Positions 9,290 through 16,959 of a stretch of 64,000 nt of DNA are shown here, piece by piece. Numbering within the stretch: the stretch's first letter is position 1; each line of letters opens with the position of its first letter. A program made the position numbers and the translations under genes. This DNA is from JBOEGW01 sp050633625 (GTDB taxonomy: Bacteria > Pseudomonadota > Alphaproteobacteria > Rhodobacterales > Rhodobacteraceae). The stretch lies in assembly GCA_050633625.1 (NCBI GenBank), contig JBOEGW010000011.1:310001-374000 (forward strand), given 5' to 3'. Below the pieces are notes generated by a model. That model saw only the letters and a program-made list of their open reading frames with translations. It was not told the origin of the DNA and ran no database searches.

Positions 9290-10558
9290 TTAGGTGTTCA
9301 TTGAATCAAAGAATTCTTCATTGGACTTCGTTTGTTTGAGTTTAGAAATCAGGAACTCAATTGCGTCCGTCGTGCCCATTGGGTTCAAGATTCGTCGCAA
9401 AACATAAGTCTTTTGGAGGTCTTTCGGATCGACAAGCAGCTCTTCTTTGCGTGTTCCGGACTTCAGAATATCGATCGCCGGGAAAATCCGTTTATCGGAC
9501 ACTTTACGATCCAGCACCAATTCCGAGTTCCCTGTGCCTTTGAATTCCTCAAAGATCACCTCATCCATACGCGAACCCGTATCAATCAGCGCGGTAGAAA
9601 TAATTGTCAGAGACCCGCCTTCTTCGATGTTGCGAGCGGCCCCAAAGAAGCGTTTTGGCCGTTGCAGCGCGTTCGCATCGACACCCCCTGTGAGAACCTT
9701 ACCAGATGAAGGCACCACAGTGTTGAAGGCACGGCCAAGTCGTGTGATGGAATCAAGTAGGATCACAACATCGCGCTTATGTTCGACCAGCCGTTTGGCT
9801 TTTTCGATCACCATTTCAGAAACCGCAACGTGCCGGGTCGCTGGCTCATCAAACGTCGAAGACACAACTTCGCCTTTCACCGACCGCTTCATGTCCGTAA
9901 CTTCCTCGGGACGTTCATCAATCAGCAATACGATCAAATAGCACTCCGGGTGATTTACCGAGATCGACTGTGCGATATTTTGCAAAAGGACGGTTTTACC
10001 AGTCCGTGGTGGCGCAACAATCAAGGAGCGTTGCCCCTTCCCAATGGGGGCAACCAAATCGATTATACGTGCGGAGCGATCCTTAACAGTTGGATCATCC
10101 ACTTCCATCTTGAAGCGCTCATTTGGATGCAATGGCGTCAGATTCTCGAATGCTACCTTATGCTTAGCCTGTTCCGGATCGGTAAAGTTGATCTTTTCAA
10201 CCTTAGTGATCGCAAAGTAGTTCTCGGCTTCTCCGGGCGCTTGAATAACCCCTTCAACTGTATCGCCTGTTCGCAATGACAGTTTGCGGATCATTTCCGG
10301 CGACATGTAAATATCGTCAGGGCCAGGCAAGTAGTTTGCCTCGGGTGAGCGCAAGAAGCCAAAACCATCTTGGACCACCTCCAAGACACCATCCCCACCG
10401 ATTTCCCAACCTTCATCGGCGCGTTCTCGCAAAATCTGAAACATGATCTCGCCCTTGCGCATGGTCGATGCGTTTTCGATCTCTAACTCTTCAGCCATCG
10501 CCAACAGGTTCTTGGGGCTTTGAGCTTTCAATTCAGACAAATTCAGGCGTTCAGTCAT
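9290..10558 (-). CDS. rho: Transcription termination factor Rho
   Basis: A 422-residue hexameric RNA helicase. The N-terminal Rho domain starts MTERLNLSELKAQSPKNLL, a cold-shock-like RNA-binding fold contains GDGVLEVVQDGFGFLR, and the ATPase core has APPRTGKTVLLQ and VILLDSITRLGRA. The open frame extends to 10627, but the extra residues look non-native and there is no clear Shine-Dalgarno. Upstream on this strand TTGACA (10664-10659) is a possible -35 with only a weak -10. Rho is the first gene to the left of the presumed origin and reads away from it. Confidence 0.96.
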   Translation of the reverse strand: MTERLNLSELKAQSPKNLLAMAEELEIENASTMRKGEIMFQILRERADEGWEIGGDGVLEVVQDGFGFLRSPEANYLPGPDDIYMSPEMIRKLSLRTGDTVEGVIQAPGEAENYFAITKVEKINFTDPEQAKHKVAFENLTPLHPNERFKMEVDDPTVKDRSARIIDLVAPIGKGQRSLIVAPPRTGKTVLLQNIAQSISVNHPECYLIVLLIDERPEEVTDMKRSVKGEVVSSTFDEPATRHVAVSEMVIEKAKRLVEHKRDVVILLDSITRLGRAFNTVVPSSGKVLTGGVDANALQRPKRFFGAARNIEEGGSLTIISTALIDTGSRMDEVIFEEFKGTGNSELVLDRKVSDKRIFPAIDILKSGTRKEELLVDPKDLQKTYVLRRILNPMGTTDAIEFLISKLKQTKSNEEFFDSMNT

Positions 10559-10639
10559 CGGAGTACCCATGCGTCGCACAGAGTGGCGCGTTCTTAGAAA
10601 AAGGGAAAAGTCGCACCGGACGGGCAACAGCTGCTCGTC

Positions 10640-11079
10640 TATGGGCTTGACGTCGTGTTGTCAATGAAAAGAGAGGGGTCTTTGCTTTGGGTACCGTGCC
10701 GAGTTTCCTATTAAAAATAAAAGAGATTTAGAAAAGTAGGAGTTATTGTAGGGGCTGTGAGTTTTGTGGATCAATGACATGTCCCCAAGTCTTTGCACAG
10801 GTTTAGACTTTGAGTGGAAGGTCTTGTAACCCCTCCTCATAGGAATGAAAAATATTTTAAAATCAAAGTGTTACGAATTTTTTAGCTGTGGAAAAAGGCA
10901 CGGACAACCTGTGCATCAGCGGATGTCATCCTGAACCAAACTCTGCTTGTTCTTTTATGTGGATGGTTCGCATGGAAGCGTCTCAAAACCATGTGGTCTT
11001 TCCACGGGGCTTTATTTCCGTCAAAACTCCCCAATCATATGCATGAACACACACATGGGTTTTCCACAGAGTTACCGAC
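10640..11079. other. oriC: Probable chromosomal replication origin (oriC)
   Basis: A 440-bp gene-free stretch between divergent rho (-) and maf (+), clearly more AT-rich than its surroundings (10710-10750 and 10840-10885). DnaA-box-like 9-mers on either strand are TGTGGATCA 10765-10773, CTTTGCACA 10791-10799, TGTGGAAAA 10887-10895, TGTGCATCA 10910-10918, TGTGGATGG 10958-10966 and TTTTCCACA 11060-11068; the best match TTATCCACA at eight of nine positions. parAB and two parS sites lie within 7 kb, and genes on both sides read away from it. DnaA boxes plus an AT-rich unwinding element plus gene polarity make oriC the best reading. None of the boxes is a perfect consensus. Confidence 0.78.
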
Positions 11080-11679
11080 ATGAAAAACGCGCTTATTTTG
11101 GCGTCCGGGTCACAAACCCGCGCACAACTCATGACGAATGCAGGACTCGACTTTGAGGTCGTGAAGCCGCGGGTTGATGAGGACGCGATCAAGACTTCTT
11201 TGATTCTCGAGAATGCCGCGCCACGCGATATTGCGGATACCTTAGCGGAATTTAAAGCGCGACGGGTCGGTCAAAAGCATCCGAACGCGCTCGTCTTGGG
11301 GTGTGATCAGGTCGCGGAGCTTGATCAACAGCTGATCAACAAGCCCGAAAGCCCTGATCAGGCGAAAGATCAACTGACTCAAATGTCAGGAAAAACCCAT
11401 CGTCTTTTGTCGGCGGCTGTAATCTATCACGGATATGAGCCGATCTGGCGCCATGTTGGCGTTGTTCGGCTTACGATGCGCAAGTTGTCGCCTGCTTATA
11501 TCGACGCCTATGTAGAGCGAAATTGGGAGAGTATCCGTTACTCCGTTGGCAGCTATAAACTTGAAGAAGAAGGCGTGCGCCTTTTCAGCCAAGTTGCGGG
11601 CGACTATTTCAATGTTCTGGGTTTGCCGCTTACTGAACTCCTGTCATATCTTATCACAAGAGGAGATTTGGAGACATGA
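11080..11679 (+). CDS. maf: Maf-family nucleotide pyrophosphatase
   Basis: A 199-residue Maf/HAM1-superfold protein, expected to hydrolyse modified pyrimidine or dTTP/UTP-type nucleotides. It opens LILASGSQTRAQLM, the phosphate-binding signature, and has LGCDQVAEL with the catalytic aspartate and SVGSYKLEEEGVRLF near the C-terminus. As first gene to the right of the presumed origin it lies in the usual alphaproteobacterial maf-aroE-coaE-dnaQ order. Its stop overlaps the next start (ATGA). The exact substrate cannot be told from sequence alone. Confidence 0.88.
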   Translation: MKNALILASGSQTRAQLMTNAGLDFEVVKPRVDEDAIKTSLILENAAPRDIADTLAEFKARRVGQKHPNALVLGCDQVAELDQQLINKPESPDQAKDQLTQMSGKTHRLLSAAVIYHGYEPIWRHVGVVRLTMRKLSPAYIDAYVERNWESIRYSVGSYKLEEEGVRLFSQVAGDYFNVLGLPLTELLSYLITRGDLET

Positions 11680-12518
11680 CCCGTTCTGGCACACCGATAG
11701 CCGCTGTTCTACTGGCCCCAGGCGAAACAAGCCATTTACCGGCGCTTTTCGCACATTGGCTCAAGACAACAGGGCGTCCGGGGCGGTATGTGCCACTCTA
11801 CGTGGAGCCGGAAGACCTAGGGCATGTGATCCAAACCCTGCCAAAAGCGGGATTTGTAGGGATTCACGTTTCACCAACATTTCAGAAAATGGCGCTGGAT
11901 TTCGCAGATATTATCACAGATCGAGCAGCCCTTATGTCGGCCGCCAATACCGTGATCTTCCGAAAAGACGGGAAGATTCATGCGGACAATACGGATGGAT
12001 ATGGGTTCATCGAGAACATCAGGCAAATGGCGCCGGGTTGGAACCCGAAGTCCGGTCCTGCCGCGATCTATGGGGCGGGACGTGCGGCGCGCGAAATTGT
12101 TGCGGCTCTGCTTGAAGTTGGGGTTGAGGAAATCCGAGTCGCGAGCAGAACTCGACCTCGTGCAGATGTTTTGCGAAACGAGTTTGGCACGAGGATTAAG
12201 GCGGTTGACTGGCTTCAGGCCGGTAACATTCTGGAAGGCGCGCATATTGTTGTGAATTGCACGCCTTTAGGCTCGGAAGGCCATCCAGATTTCCGGGCCC
12301 CGTTAGATGCCTTGGTGCCGGGTGCTGTGGTTTGCGACCTTGTGATAGACCCGCCGTTAACCCGATTTTTGCGTGTGGCAATCGAGGCGGGTTGTAATCC
12401 GGTGGACGGAGTTGGAATGCTATTGTGCCAAGCGGCGCCAAGCTTTGAAAGGTGGTTCGGGGAGCGCCCGCCCATTGATGACGCGGCGCGAGAAGCCTCC
12501 ATGGACATTGTTCTATGA
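11676..12518 (+). CDS. Shikimate-dehydrogenase homologue with degenerate active site
   Basis: A 280-residue protein with the whole AroE fold and the usual synteny (maf-aroE-coaE-dnaQ) but altered key residues. The NVTxPHK block reads HVSPTFQ (64-70), which puts Gln70 where the catalytic lysine belongs, with no gap needed. The shikimate-binding SxS region reads ETSHLP. The Rossmann loop is GAGRAAR (133-139) instead of GAGGAAR, and the NADP motif NRT reads SRT. The ADNTDGYGF block with the catalytic aspartate (Asp107) is kept. The frame is intact and coupled to maf and coaE, so it is not a decaying pseudogene. I infer that it no longer reduces dehydroshikimate; its present role is unknown. A canonical AroE lies at 15427-16245. 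Confidence 0.8.
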   Translation: MTRSGTPIAAVLLAPGETSHLPALFAHWLKTTGRPGRYVPLYVEPEDLGHVIQTLPKAGFVGIHVSPTFQKMALDFADIITDRAALMSAANTVIFRKDGKIHADNTDGYGFIENIRQMAPGWNPKSGPAAIYGAGRAAREIVAALLEVGVEEIRVASRTRPRADVLRNEFGTRIKAVDWLQAGNILEGAHIVVNCTPLGSEGHPDFRAPLDALVPGAVVCDLVIDPPLTRFLRVAIEAGCNPVDGVGMLLCQAAPSFERWFGERPPIDDAAREASMDIVL

Positions 12519-13111
12519 AAACACCGTTTGTTATTGGCCTTACTGGCTCCATCGGGATGGGAAAGAGCACGACGGCTGCGATGTTTGCCGAGGAGGGTAT
12601 CCCTGTTTGGGATGCAGACGCTGCGGTTCATCGTCTCTACGCGAAAGGCGGCCTGGCCGTTGCGCCAATGATGCGCGCGCGCCCCGAAGCGGTGCAGGAC
12701 GGGCAAATCAGCCGGGATGCGCTTAAAGAATGGATGGGGAATGACAGCACGGCTCTTTCTCAGATAGAGGCCATTGTGCACCCCCTGTTGGCGCAGGACC
12801 GAGCTGATTTTCTGGCTGGGGTTAAAGGGCAAATCGCTTTGATGGATGTGCCGCTCTTGTATGAGACCGGCGGCGAAAAACGTGTCGATGCGGTTGTGGT
12901 TGTATCTGCGCCTGCTGCACTCCAAAGACAGCGCGTTTTGGCGCGTGGAACGATGGATGAGGCAACGTTTGAGACTATTTTGGCCAAACAATTGCCCGAT
13001 GAGGAAAAGCGGTCTCGTGCGGATTTTGTGATCAATACGGTGACGCTTGAAGGTGCGCGTACTGAGGTCAAGGCCGTGCTGAAAGAGATTAGGAGTAAAC
13101 TCGATGCGTGA
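12515..13111 (+). CDS. coaE: Dephospho-CoA kinase
   Basis: A 198-residue P-loop kinase for the last step of coenzyme A synthesis, ATP-dependent 3'-phosphorylation of dephospho-CoA. Walker A is GLTGSIGMGKST near residues 7-18, then VWDADAAVHRLY, and VVVSAPAALQRQRVLAR in the LID region. It overlaps the upstream gene by ATGA and dnaQ downstream by 8 bp, forming a tightly coupled run. Confidence 0.95.
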   Translation: MKTPFVIGLTGSIGMGKSTTAAMFAEEGIPVWDADAAVHRLYAKGGLAVAPMMRARPEAVQDGQISRDALKEWMGNDSTALSQIEAIVHPLLAQDRADFLAGVKGQIALMDVPLLYETGGEKRVDAVVVVSAPAALQRQRVLARGTMDEATFETILAKQLPDEEKRSRADFVINTVTLEGARTEVKAVLKEIRSKLDA

Positions 13112-13799
13112 AGTCGTGCTGGATACGGAAACCACGGGATTCGATCCGAAAACCGGGGACCGCATGGTCGAAATCGGAGCGGTTGAATTGCTCAATCACA
13201 TGCCGACCGGGAAAACCTACCATCAATACATCAATCCGGAACGAGATGTGCCGCAAGGTGCTTTTGAGGTGCATGGATTGTCGCAAGACTTCTTGCGTGA
13301 TTACCCAGTGTTCAAGGACATCGCGCAGGATTTCTTGGACTTTATCGGTGATTCAAAACTCATAATCCACAACGCGAAGTTTGATGTTCCCTTCCTGAAT
13401 GCGGAACTGACGTGGTGCAATAAACCAACAATATCAATGGATCAGGCGATTGATACCTTGTTGATCGCGCGCAAGCGGTATCCCGGGTCCCCTGCCTCAC
13501 TCGATGCGCTTTGTCGTCGGTTTAACATTGATAATTCACATCGCACGCTGCACGGCGCTTTGCTCGACAGTGAAATCCTTGCGGAAGTCTATCTTGAGCT
13601 GATTGGCGGGCGGCAACCGGGCCTTGTGTTGGGAGCCGACGAGAAAAAAACCGAGACCGTTGTTGAGATGGACAGCACTTGGCGACCCCGCCCGCGCACT
13701 GAACCTTTGCCGTCTCGTTTGAGCGACGAGGAACAGGAGGCCCATGCGCGTTTTGTGGACAAATTGGGCGAGGATGCGTTGTGGAATAAGGGCGTTTGA
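13104..13799 (+). CDS. dnaQ: DNA polymerase III epsilon subunit, proofreading exonuclease
   Basis: A 231-residue DEDDh exonuclease. The three Exo motifs are present: DTETTGFDP (residues 7-15), IIHNAKFDVPFLNAEL, and HRTLHGALLDSEILAEVYLEL with the HxAxxD pattern as HGALLD. The C-terminal tail should bind the polymerase alpha subunit. It is the last gene of the coupled maf-aroE homologue-coaE-dnaQ run. In related genomes secB commonly follows; here the next gene is a DUF2793 protein, so synteny breaks at this point. Confidence 0.95.
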   Translation: MREVVLDTETTGFDPKTGDRMVEIGAVELLNHMPTGKTYHQYINPERDVPQGAFEVHGLSQDFLRDYPVFKDIAQDFLDFIGDSKLIIHNAKFDVPFLNAELTWCNKPTISMDQAIDTLLIARKRYPGSPASLDALCRRFNIDNSHRTLHGALLDSEILAEVYLELIGGRQPGLVLGADEKKTETVVEMDSTWRPRPRTEPLPSRLSDEEQEAHARFVDKLGEDALWNKGV

Positions 13800-13898
13800 G
13801 CCTTAACAAACCGTTTATTTCGGGTGCGGCCTCTTTAGGTGGCGTTGAGTATCGGGTGGCTATGTGTTGCCACAACGTCATTCATTCCGAGAGGCACT

Positions 13899-14882
13899 AT
13901 GTCCGAAACATCTCCTCGTCTCGCCTTGCCCTTCATGCAGGCCGCCCAAGCGCAAAAACATGTCACCCACAATGAGGCATTGCGCCTTCTGGATGCCGTT
14001 GTTCATCTTACAATTTTGGGCTTTGATGCCGAAACCCCGCCGGCCCTCCCATCTGATGGTGACGCTTACGCATTGGGCCTTTCGCCGGTTGGTGCATGGG
14101 CGGGACACGCTGGGAAAGTCGCGACATGGTTGGACGCGGCATGGACTTTCTTGACGCCTGTTGAAGGATGGGTCGCAGTGGAGGCCGGAGCCGCCACATT
14201 CAGTGTCTATTCCAGCGGAAATTGGACAAATCCCAATCTCTCAATCGACTTTGATAACATTTCAGGTGTTGGGGTGAATACCACCTCGGACGCAACAAAT
14301 CGTTTGGCCGTTTCCTCCGATGCGACCTTGCTGTCTCATGCTGGAACCAACCACCAAGTTAAGGTGAACAAGGCAAGCGCAACCGACACGGCGTCGCTCT
14401 TGTTTCAGTCAAACTGGTCCGGGCGCGCGGAAATGGGGTTGGCTGGGAATGACGAATTTTCGATCAAGGTGAGCGACGATGGGTCTGCTTGGGACGAAGT
14501 TCTAAAGGTGGGCGCTGGCGAAGGGGTCATAACCACTCAAAACATGGTCGGCACAACCTCTTCGACGGGTGGACTTGGTGCGGCGGTCGTTGAAACGGGA
14601 AGTGGTGCGAATGGCTCTTATACCAAGATCGCGGATGGCACGCTGATCTGTGTCCACAATAGTTTCTCCACCGCTTCTGGCGCTGCATCCACTTGGACTT
14701 TGCCGGCAAGTTTTATCAACGCGAGTTACGCCACGACTTCGACCGTCATCGGTGGCACACCTGCCGTGGTCACGGTGTCCGGTGCGACAACAACGAGTGT
14801 TGATCTTGAGAGCTTTGATTTGTCGGGCGCGGATACTGTTACGCCCTCTGTGAACCTGATTGCGATCGGTCGCTGGTTCTAA
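13899..14882 (+). CDS. DUF2793-domain protein (phage/GTA-spike-like)
   Basis: About 327 residues from the ATG at 13899, which follows GAGAGG; the longer frame from 13839 has no support. The N-terminus (SPRLALPFMQAAQAQKHVTH, NEALRLLDAVVHLTI, then repeated W-rich segments such as GAWAGHAGKVATWLDAAWTF) is the DUF2793 signature. The remainder is Ser/Thr/Ala-rich and beta-strand-like, as in tail or spike proteins. From memory, DUF2793 proteins are linked to prophage tails and to gene-transfer-agent head spikes in Rhodobacterales. No other phage-like gene is nearby, so it stands alone. Function unproven. Confidence 0.72.
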   Translation: MSETSPRLALPFMQAAQAQKHVTHNEALRLLDAVVHLTILGFDAETPPALPSDGDAYALGLSPVGAWAGHAGKVATWLDAAWTFLTPVEGWVAVEAGAATFSVYSSGNWTNPNLSIDFDNISGVGVNTTSDATNRLAVSSDATLLSHAGTNHQVKVNKASATDTASLLFQSNWSGRAEMGLAGNDEFSIKVSDDGSAWDEVLKVGAGEGVITTQNMVGTTSSTGGLGAAVVETGSGANGSYTKIADGTLICVHNSFSTASGAASTWTLPASFINASYATTSTVIGGTPAVVTVSGATTTSVDLESFDLSGADTVTPSVNLIAIGRWF

Positions 14883-14919
14883 TCTGACTTAGCGCGCAAC
14901 GATTTCGTGCGCATATCTA

Positions 14920-14989
14920 CTCCGTCCTTGCTGATTTGGCCGCGACCTGCCAAGACTTTGGCCACCCGCCACAACCAGCAAGGACGGAG
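14920..14989 (+). promoter_or_regulatory. Inverted repeat masking the aroQ Shine-Dalgarno
   Basis: The arms CTCCGTCCTTGCTG (14920-14933) and CAGCAAGGACGGAG (14976-14989) are perfect 14-bp complements around 42 nt. The right arm contains the aroQ ribosome-binding site GGACGGAG, three bases before the ATG. Inside the loop TTGGC (14936-14940) can pair with GCCAA (14949-14953). A GC-rich hairpin at 14894-14912 precedes it. If transcribed, the leader would hide the ribosome-binding site. Confidence 0.55.
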
Positions 14990-14992
14990 CAT

Positions 14993-15430
14993 ATGTCAAA
15001 GCTGATCTACATTTTTAACGGCCCGAACCTGAACCTTCTGGGACAACGGGAACCGGAGATTTATGGAGCGGATACGCTCGCAGATGTTGCGAGCCGTTGT
15101 GAGGTTTTGGGCGATACGCTTGGTTTGACCACGCGACTTTTGCAGTCCAACCACGAAGGTCAGTTGATTGATTGGATTCATGAAGCGCGCGGTGAGGCCG
15201 CAGGCATTATTATCAATCCAGCCGCGTTTACCCATACATCAGTCGCGATCCTTGATGCTCTGAACGCGTTTGAAGGGCCAGTGTTGGAAGTTCATATTTC
15301 CAATGTGCACAAACGCGAGTCCTTCCGTCATCACTCTTACGTTTCCGCGCGCGCAGATGGCGTGATCGCGGGGTTTGGGGTTGAGGGATATGAGTTCGCG
15401 CTGCGCCGGATGGGAACGCTTGTCGCATGA
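14993..15430 (+). CDS. aroQ: 3-dehydroquinate dehydratase, type II
   Basis: A 145-residue type II dehydroquinase, third step of the shikimate pathway. Visible signatures are IFNGPNLNLLGQREPEIYG near the N-terminus (catalytic Arg and Tyr loop), LLQSNHEGQLIDWIHEA, IINPAAFTHTSVAILDAL and EVHISNVHKRESFRHHSY with the catalytic His. I start at the ATG at 14993 after GGACGGAG; an upstream ATG at 14936 would put extra residues across the inverted repeat. It is coupled to the next aroE by ATGA, pairing two consecutive pathway enzymes. Confidence 0.94.
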   Translation: MSKLIYIFNGPNLNLLGQREPEIYGADTLADVASRCEVLGDTLGLTTRLLQSNHEGQLIDWIHEARGEAAGIIINPAAFTHTSVAILDALNAFEGPVLEVHISNVHKRESFRHHSYVSARADGVIAGFGVEGYEFALRRMGTLVA

Positions 15431-16245
15431 CTGACCGCTACGCTGTCTTTGGAAATCCTTTGGGTCACACGAAATCGCCCCAAATCCACCAAGCCTTCGC
15501 AGCACAATTCGGTGAGGACATGGAATATGGTGCCGTTGAAGCGCCGCTTGAGGGGTTCGTTCAGGCGGCATCTCGTTTTTTTGAGATGGGTGGCCTTGGG
15601 TTGAATGTCACGGTGCCTTTCAAGACCCAAGCATCCGAAATGGCCAATGAACGATATTCGTCTGCGGAAATATGTGGCGCGGCGAATTGCTTGAAGGTTG
15701 AGTCTGGTCGCATCATTGCCGAGAATTTTGATGGTGTCGGGCTTTTGCGGGATGTGGAGGTGAATCTTGGCGTTCGCGTTAAGGACGCGCGTATTCTCGT
15801 TCTTGGCGCTGGTGGTGCGGCGCGCGGAACGATCGTTCCGTTTTTGCAGGCTGGCGCTGGAGAAATGGTGATCGCCAATCGGACCCCGGCAAAAGCTGAA
15901 GAGCTTTGTGACATTCTCAAAGACTACGGACCCCTGCGCGCAACAGGTTTTGACAGGCTCGGAGATGGGTTTGACATTGTGTTTAACTCGACCTCCGCTA
16001 GCCTCACCGCTCAAGGGCTTCCAATTTCAAACGACACTTTTATATCCACCGACCTCGCCTATGACCTTGTGTACGGCAAAGGGAAAACACCGTTTCTACG
16101 CCAGGCCGAGGCGGCGGGCGCGCGCCAGATTGCCGATGGTGTTGGGATGCTGGTCGAACAAGCGGCGGAGGCGTTCAATTGGTGGCGCGGAAAACGGCCC
16201 GAAAGCACCAAGGTGATTGCGGACCTTACGGTGCCTCTCGTTTGA
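15427..16245 (+). CDS. aroE: Shikimate dehydrogenase (E. coli-like AroE)
   Basis: A 272-residue NADP-dependent shikimate dehydrogenase with a full active site: HTKSP for shikimate binding (residues 14-18), NVTVPFK with catalytic Lys66, Asn87, Asp102 in ENFDGVG, Rossmann GAGGAARG and NADP motif NRT. The local wording (YAVFGNPLGHTKSP, LVYGKGKTPFL, ADGVGMLVEQAAEAF) is much closer to E. coli AroE as I remember it than to the usual alphaproteobacterial enzyme. It is co-transcribed with aroQ. Together with the degenerate copy at 11676 this suggests that an acquired enzyme has taken over. Confidence 0.93.
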   Translation: MTDRYAVFGNPLGHTKSPQIHQAFAAQFGEDMEYGAVEAPLEGFVQAASRFFEMGGLGLNVTVPFKTQASEMANERYSSAEICGAANCLKVESGRIIAENFDGVGLLRDVEVNLGVRVKDARILVLGAGGAARGTIVPFLQAGAGEMVIANRTPAKAEELCDILKDYGPLRATGFDRLGDGFDIVFNSTSASLTAQGLPISNDTFISTDLAYDLVYGKGKTPFLRQAEAAGARQIADGVGMLVEQAAEAFNWWRGKRPESTKVIADLTVPLV

Positions 16246-16262
16246 TCTCTGAAAACGAATAG

Positions 16263-16290
16263 TGATCCAAGGTTTGCACCCCTGCGTAGT
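16263..16290 (+). promoter_or_regulatory. ECF11 (RpoE)-type autoregulatory promoter
   Basis: TGATCC (16263-16268), a 16-bp spacer, then CGTAGT (16285-16290). This fits the ECF11 pattern recalled from Rhodobacter RpoE targets (TGATCC followed by CGTA-type -10). It predicts a transcript start near 16296, right at the first ATG of the rpoE frame. Confidence 0.6.
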
Positions 16291-16389
16291 GTAGGTATGT
16301 TGACCTTGACCGAAGACTTTGTAGACGTCCTTGAAGCCCCTGAAGAGGAGCGGCGTGACGTTGCGCGCTTTTTCAAAGGACCCTGTTTG

Positions 16390-16959
16390 GTGACGACACC
16401 TAAAGCCCCTGAGTATTCCGAACAAACTCAATGGATGCTCGCGATCCGAGATGATCGAGACAAAGAGGCGTTTGGGAAGTTGTTCGACTATTTTGGCCCA
16501 CGGCTAAAGGGGTTTGTGATGCGCGGTGGCGCACCTGCTGGGCAGGCGGAAGATGTTGTTCAGGATGTCATGCTGACGATATGGCGCAAAGCGCATTTGT
16601 TTGACCCGGAACGCGCGCAGGTTTCGAGCTGGATCTACCAAGTCGCGCGCAACCGGCAAATTGATGTGATCCGAAAAGAGGCGCGGCCAATGCCTGAAGC
16701 CTTGAAAGCAGAGGAGCCGGAGGCCGAACCAGATGCCGGACAGGTCTTGGCGATGGAGCAAGAAACGAGTGTTTTGCGTAGCGCGCTTGCGGAGCTGAAC
16801 CCCGAACAGCGCGAGATGATCGAGAAGGCTTATCTCGGTGAGCTTTCCCACAGTGATATTTCCAAGGCGACTGGTTTGCCACTTGGGACGATAAAATCCC
16901 GTATCCGTTTGGGCCTCCAAAGGTTGCGGCATGAATTGAAGGACTTGAGACAGGAATGA
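16390..16959 (+). CDS. rpoE: RpoE, ECF11 sigma factor (singlet-oxygen response type)
   Basis: An ECF sigma factor of about 189 residues. Region 2 includes AFGKLFDYFGPRLKGFVM, AEDVVQDVMLTIWRKAHLFDP and SSWIYQVARNRQIDVIRKE; region 4 contains LNPEQREMIEKAYLGELSHS and GLPLGTIKSRIRLGLQRLR. Paired with chrR it belongs to the RpoE-ChrR class that responds to singlet oxygen in Rhodobacter. The open frame reaches an ATG at 16297, but the promoter would start transcription there. The GTG at 16390 has AAAGGA nine bases upstream and gives a normal length, so I prefer it; leaderless initiation at 16297 is the alternative. Confidence 0.9.
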   Translation: MTTPKAPEYSEQTQWMLAIRDDRDKEAFGKLFDYFGPRLKGFVMRGGAPAGQAEDVVQDVMLTIWRKAHLFDPERAQVSSWIYQVARNRQIDVIRKEARPMPEALKAEEPEAEPDAGQVLAMEQETSVLRSALAELNPEQREMIEKAYLGELSHSDISKATGLPLGTIKSRIRLGLQRLRHELKDLRQE

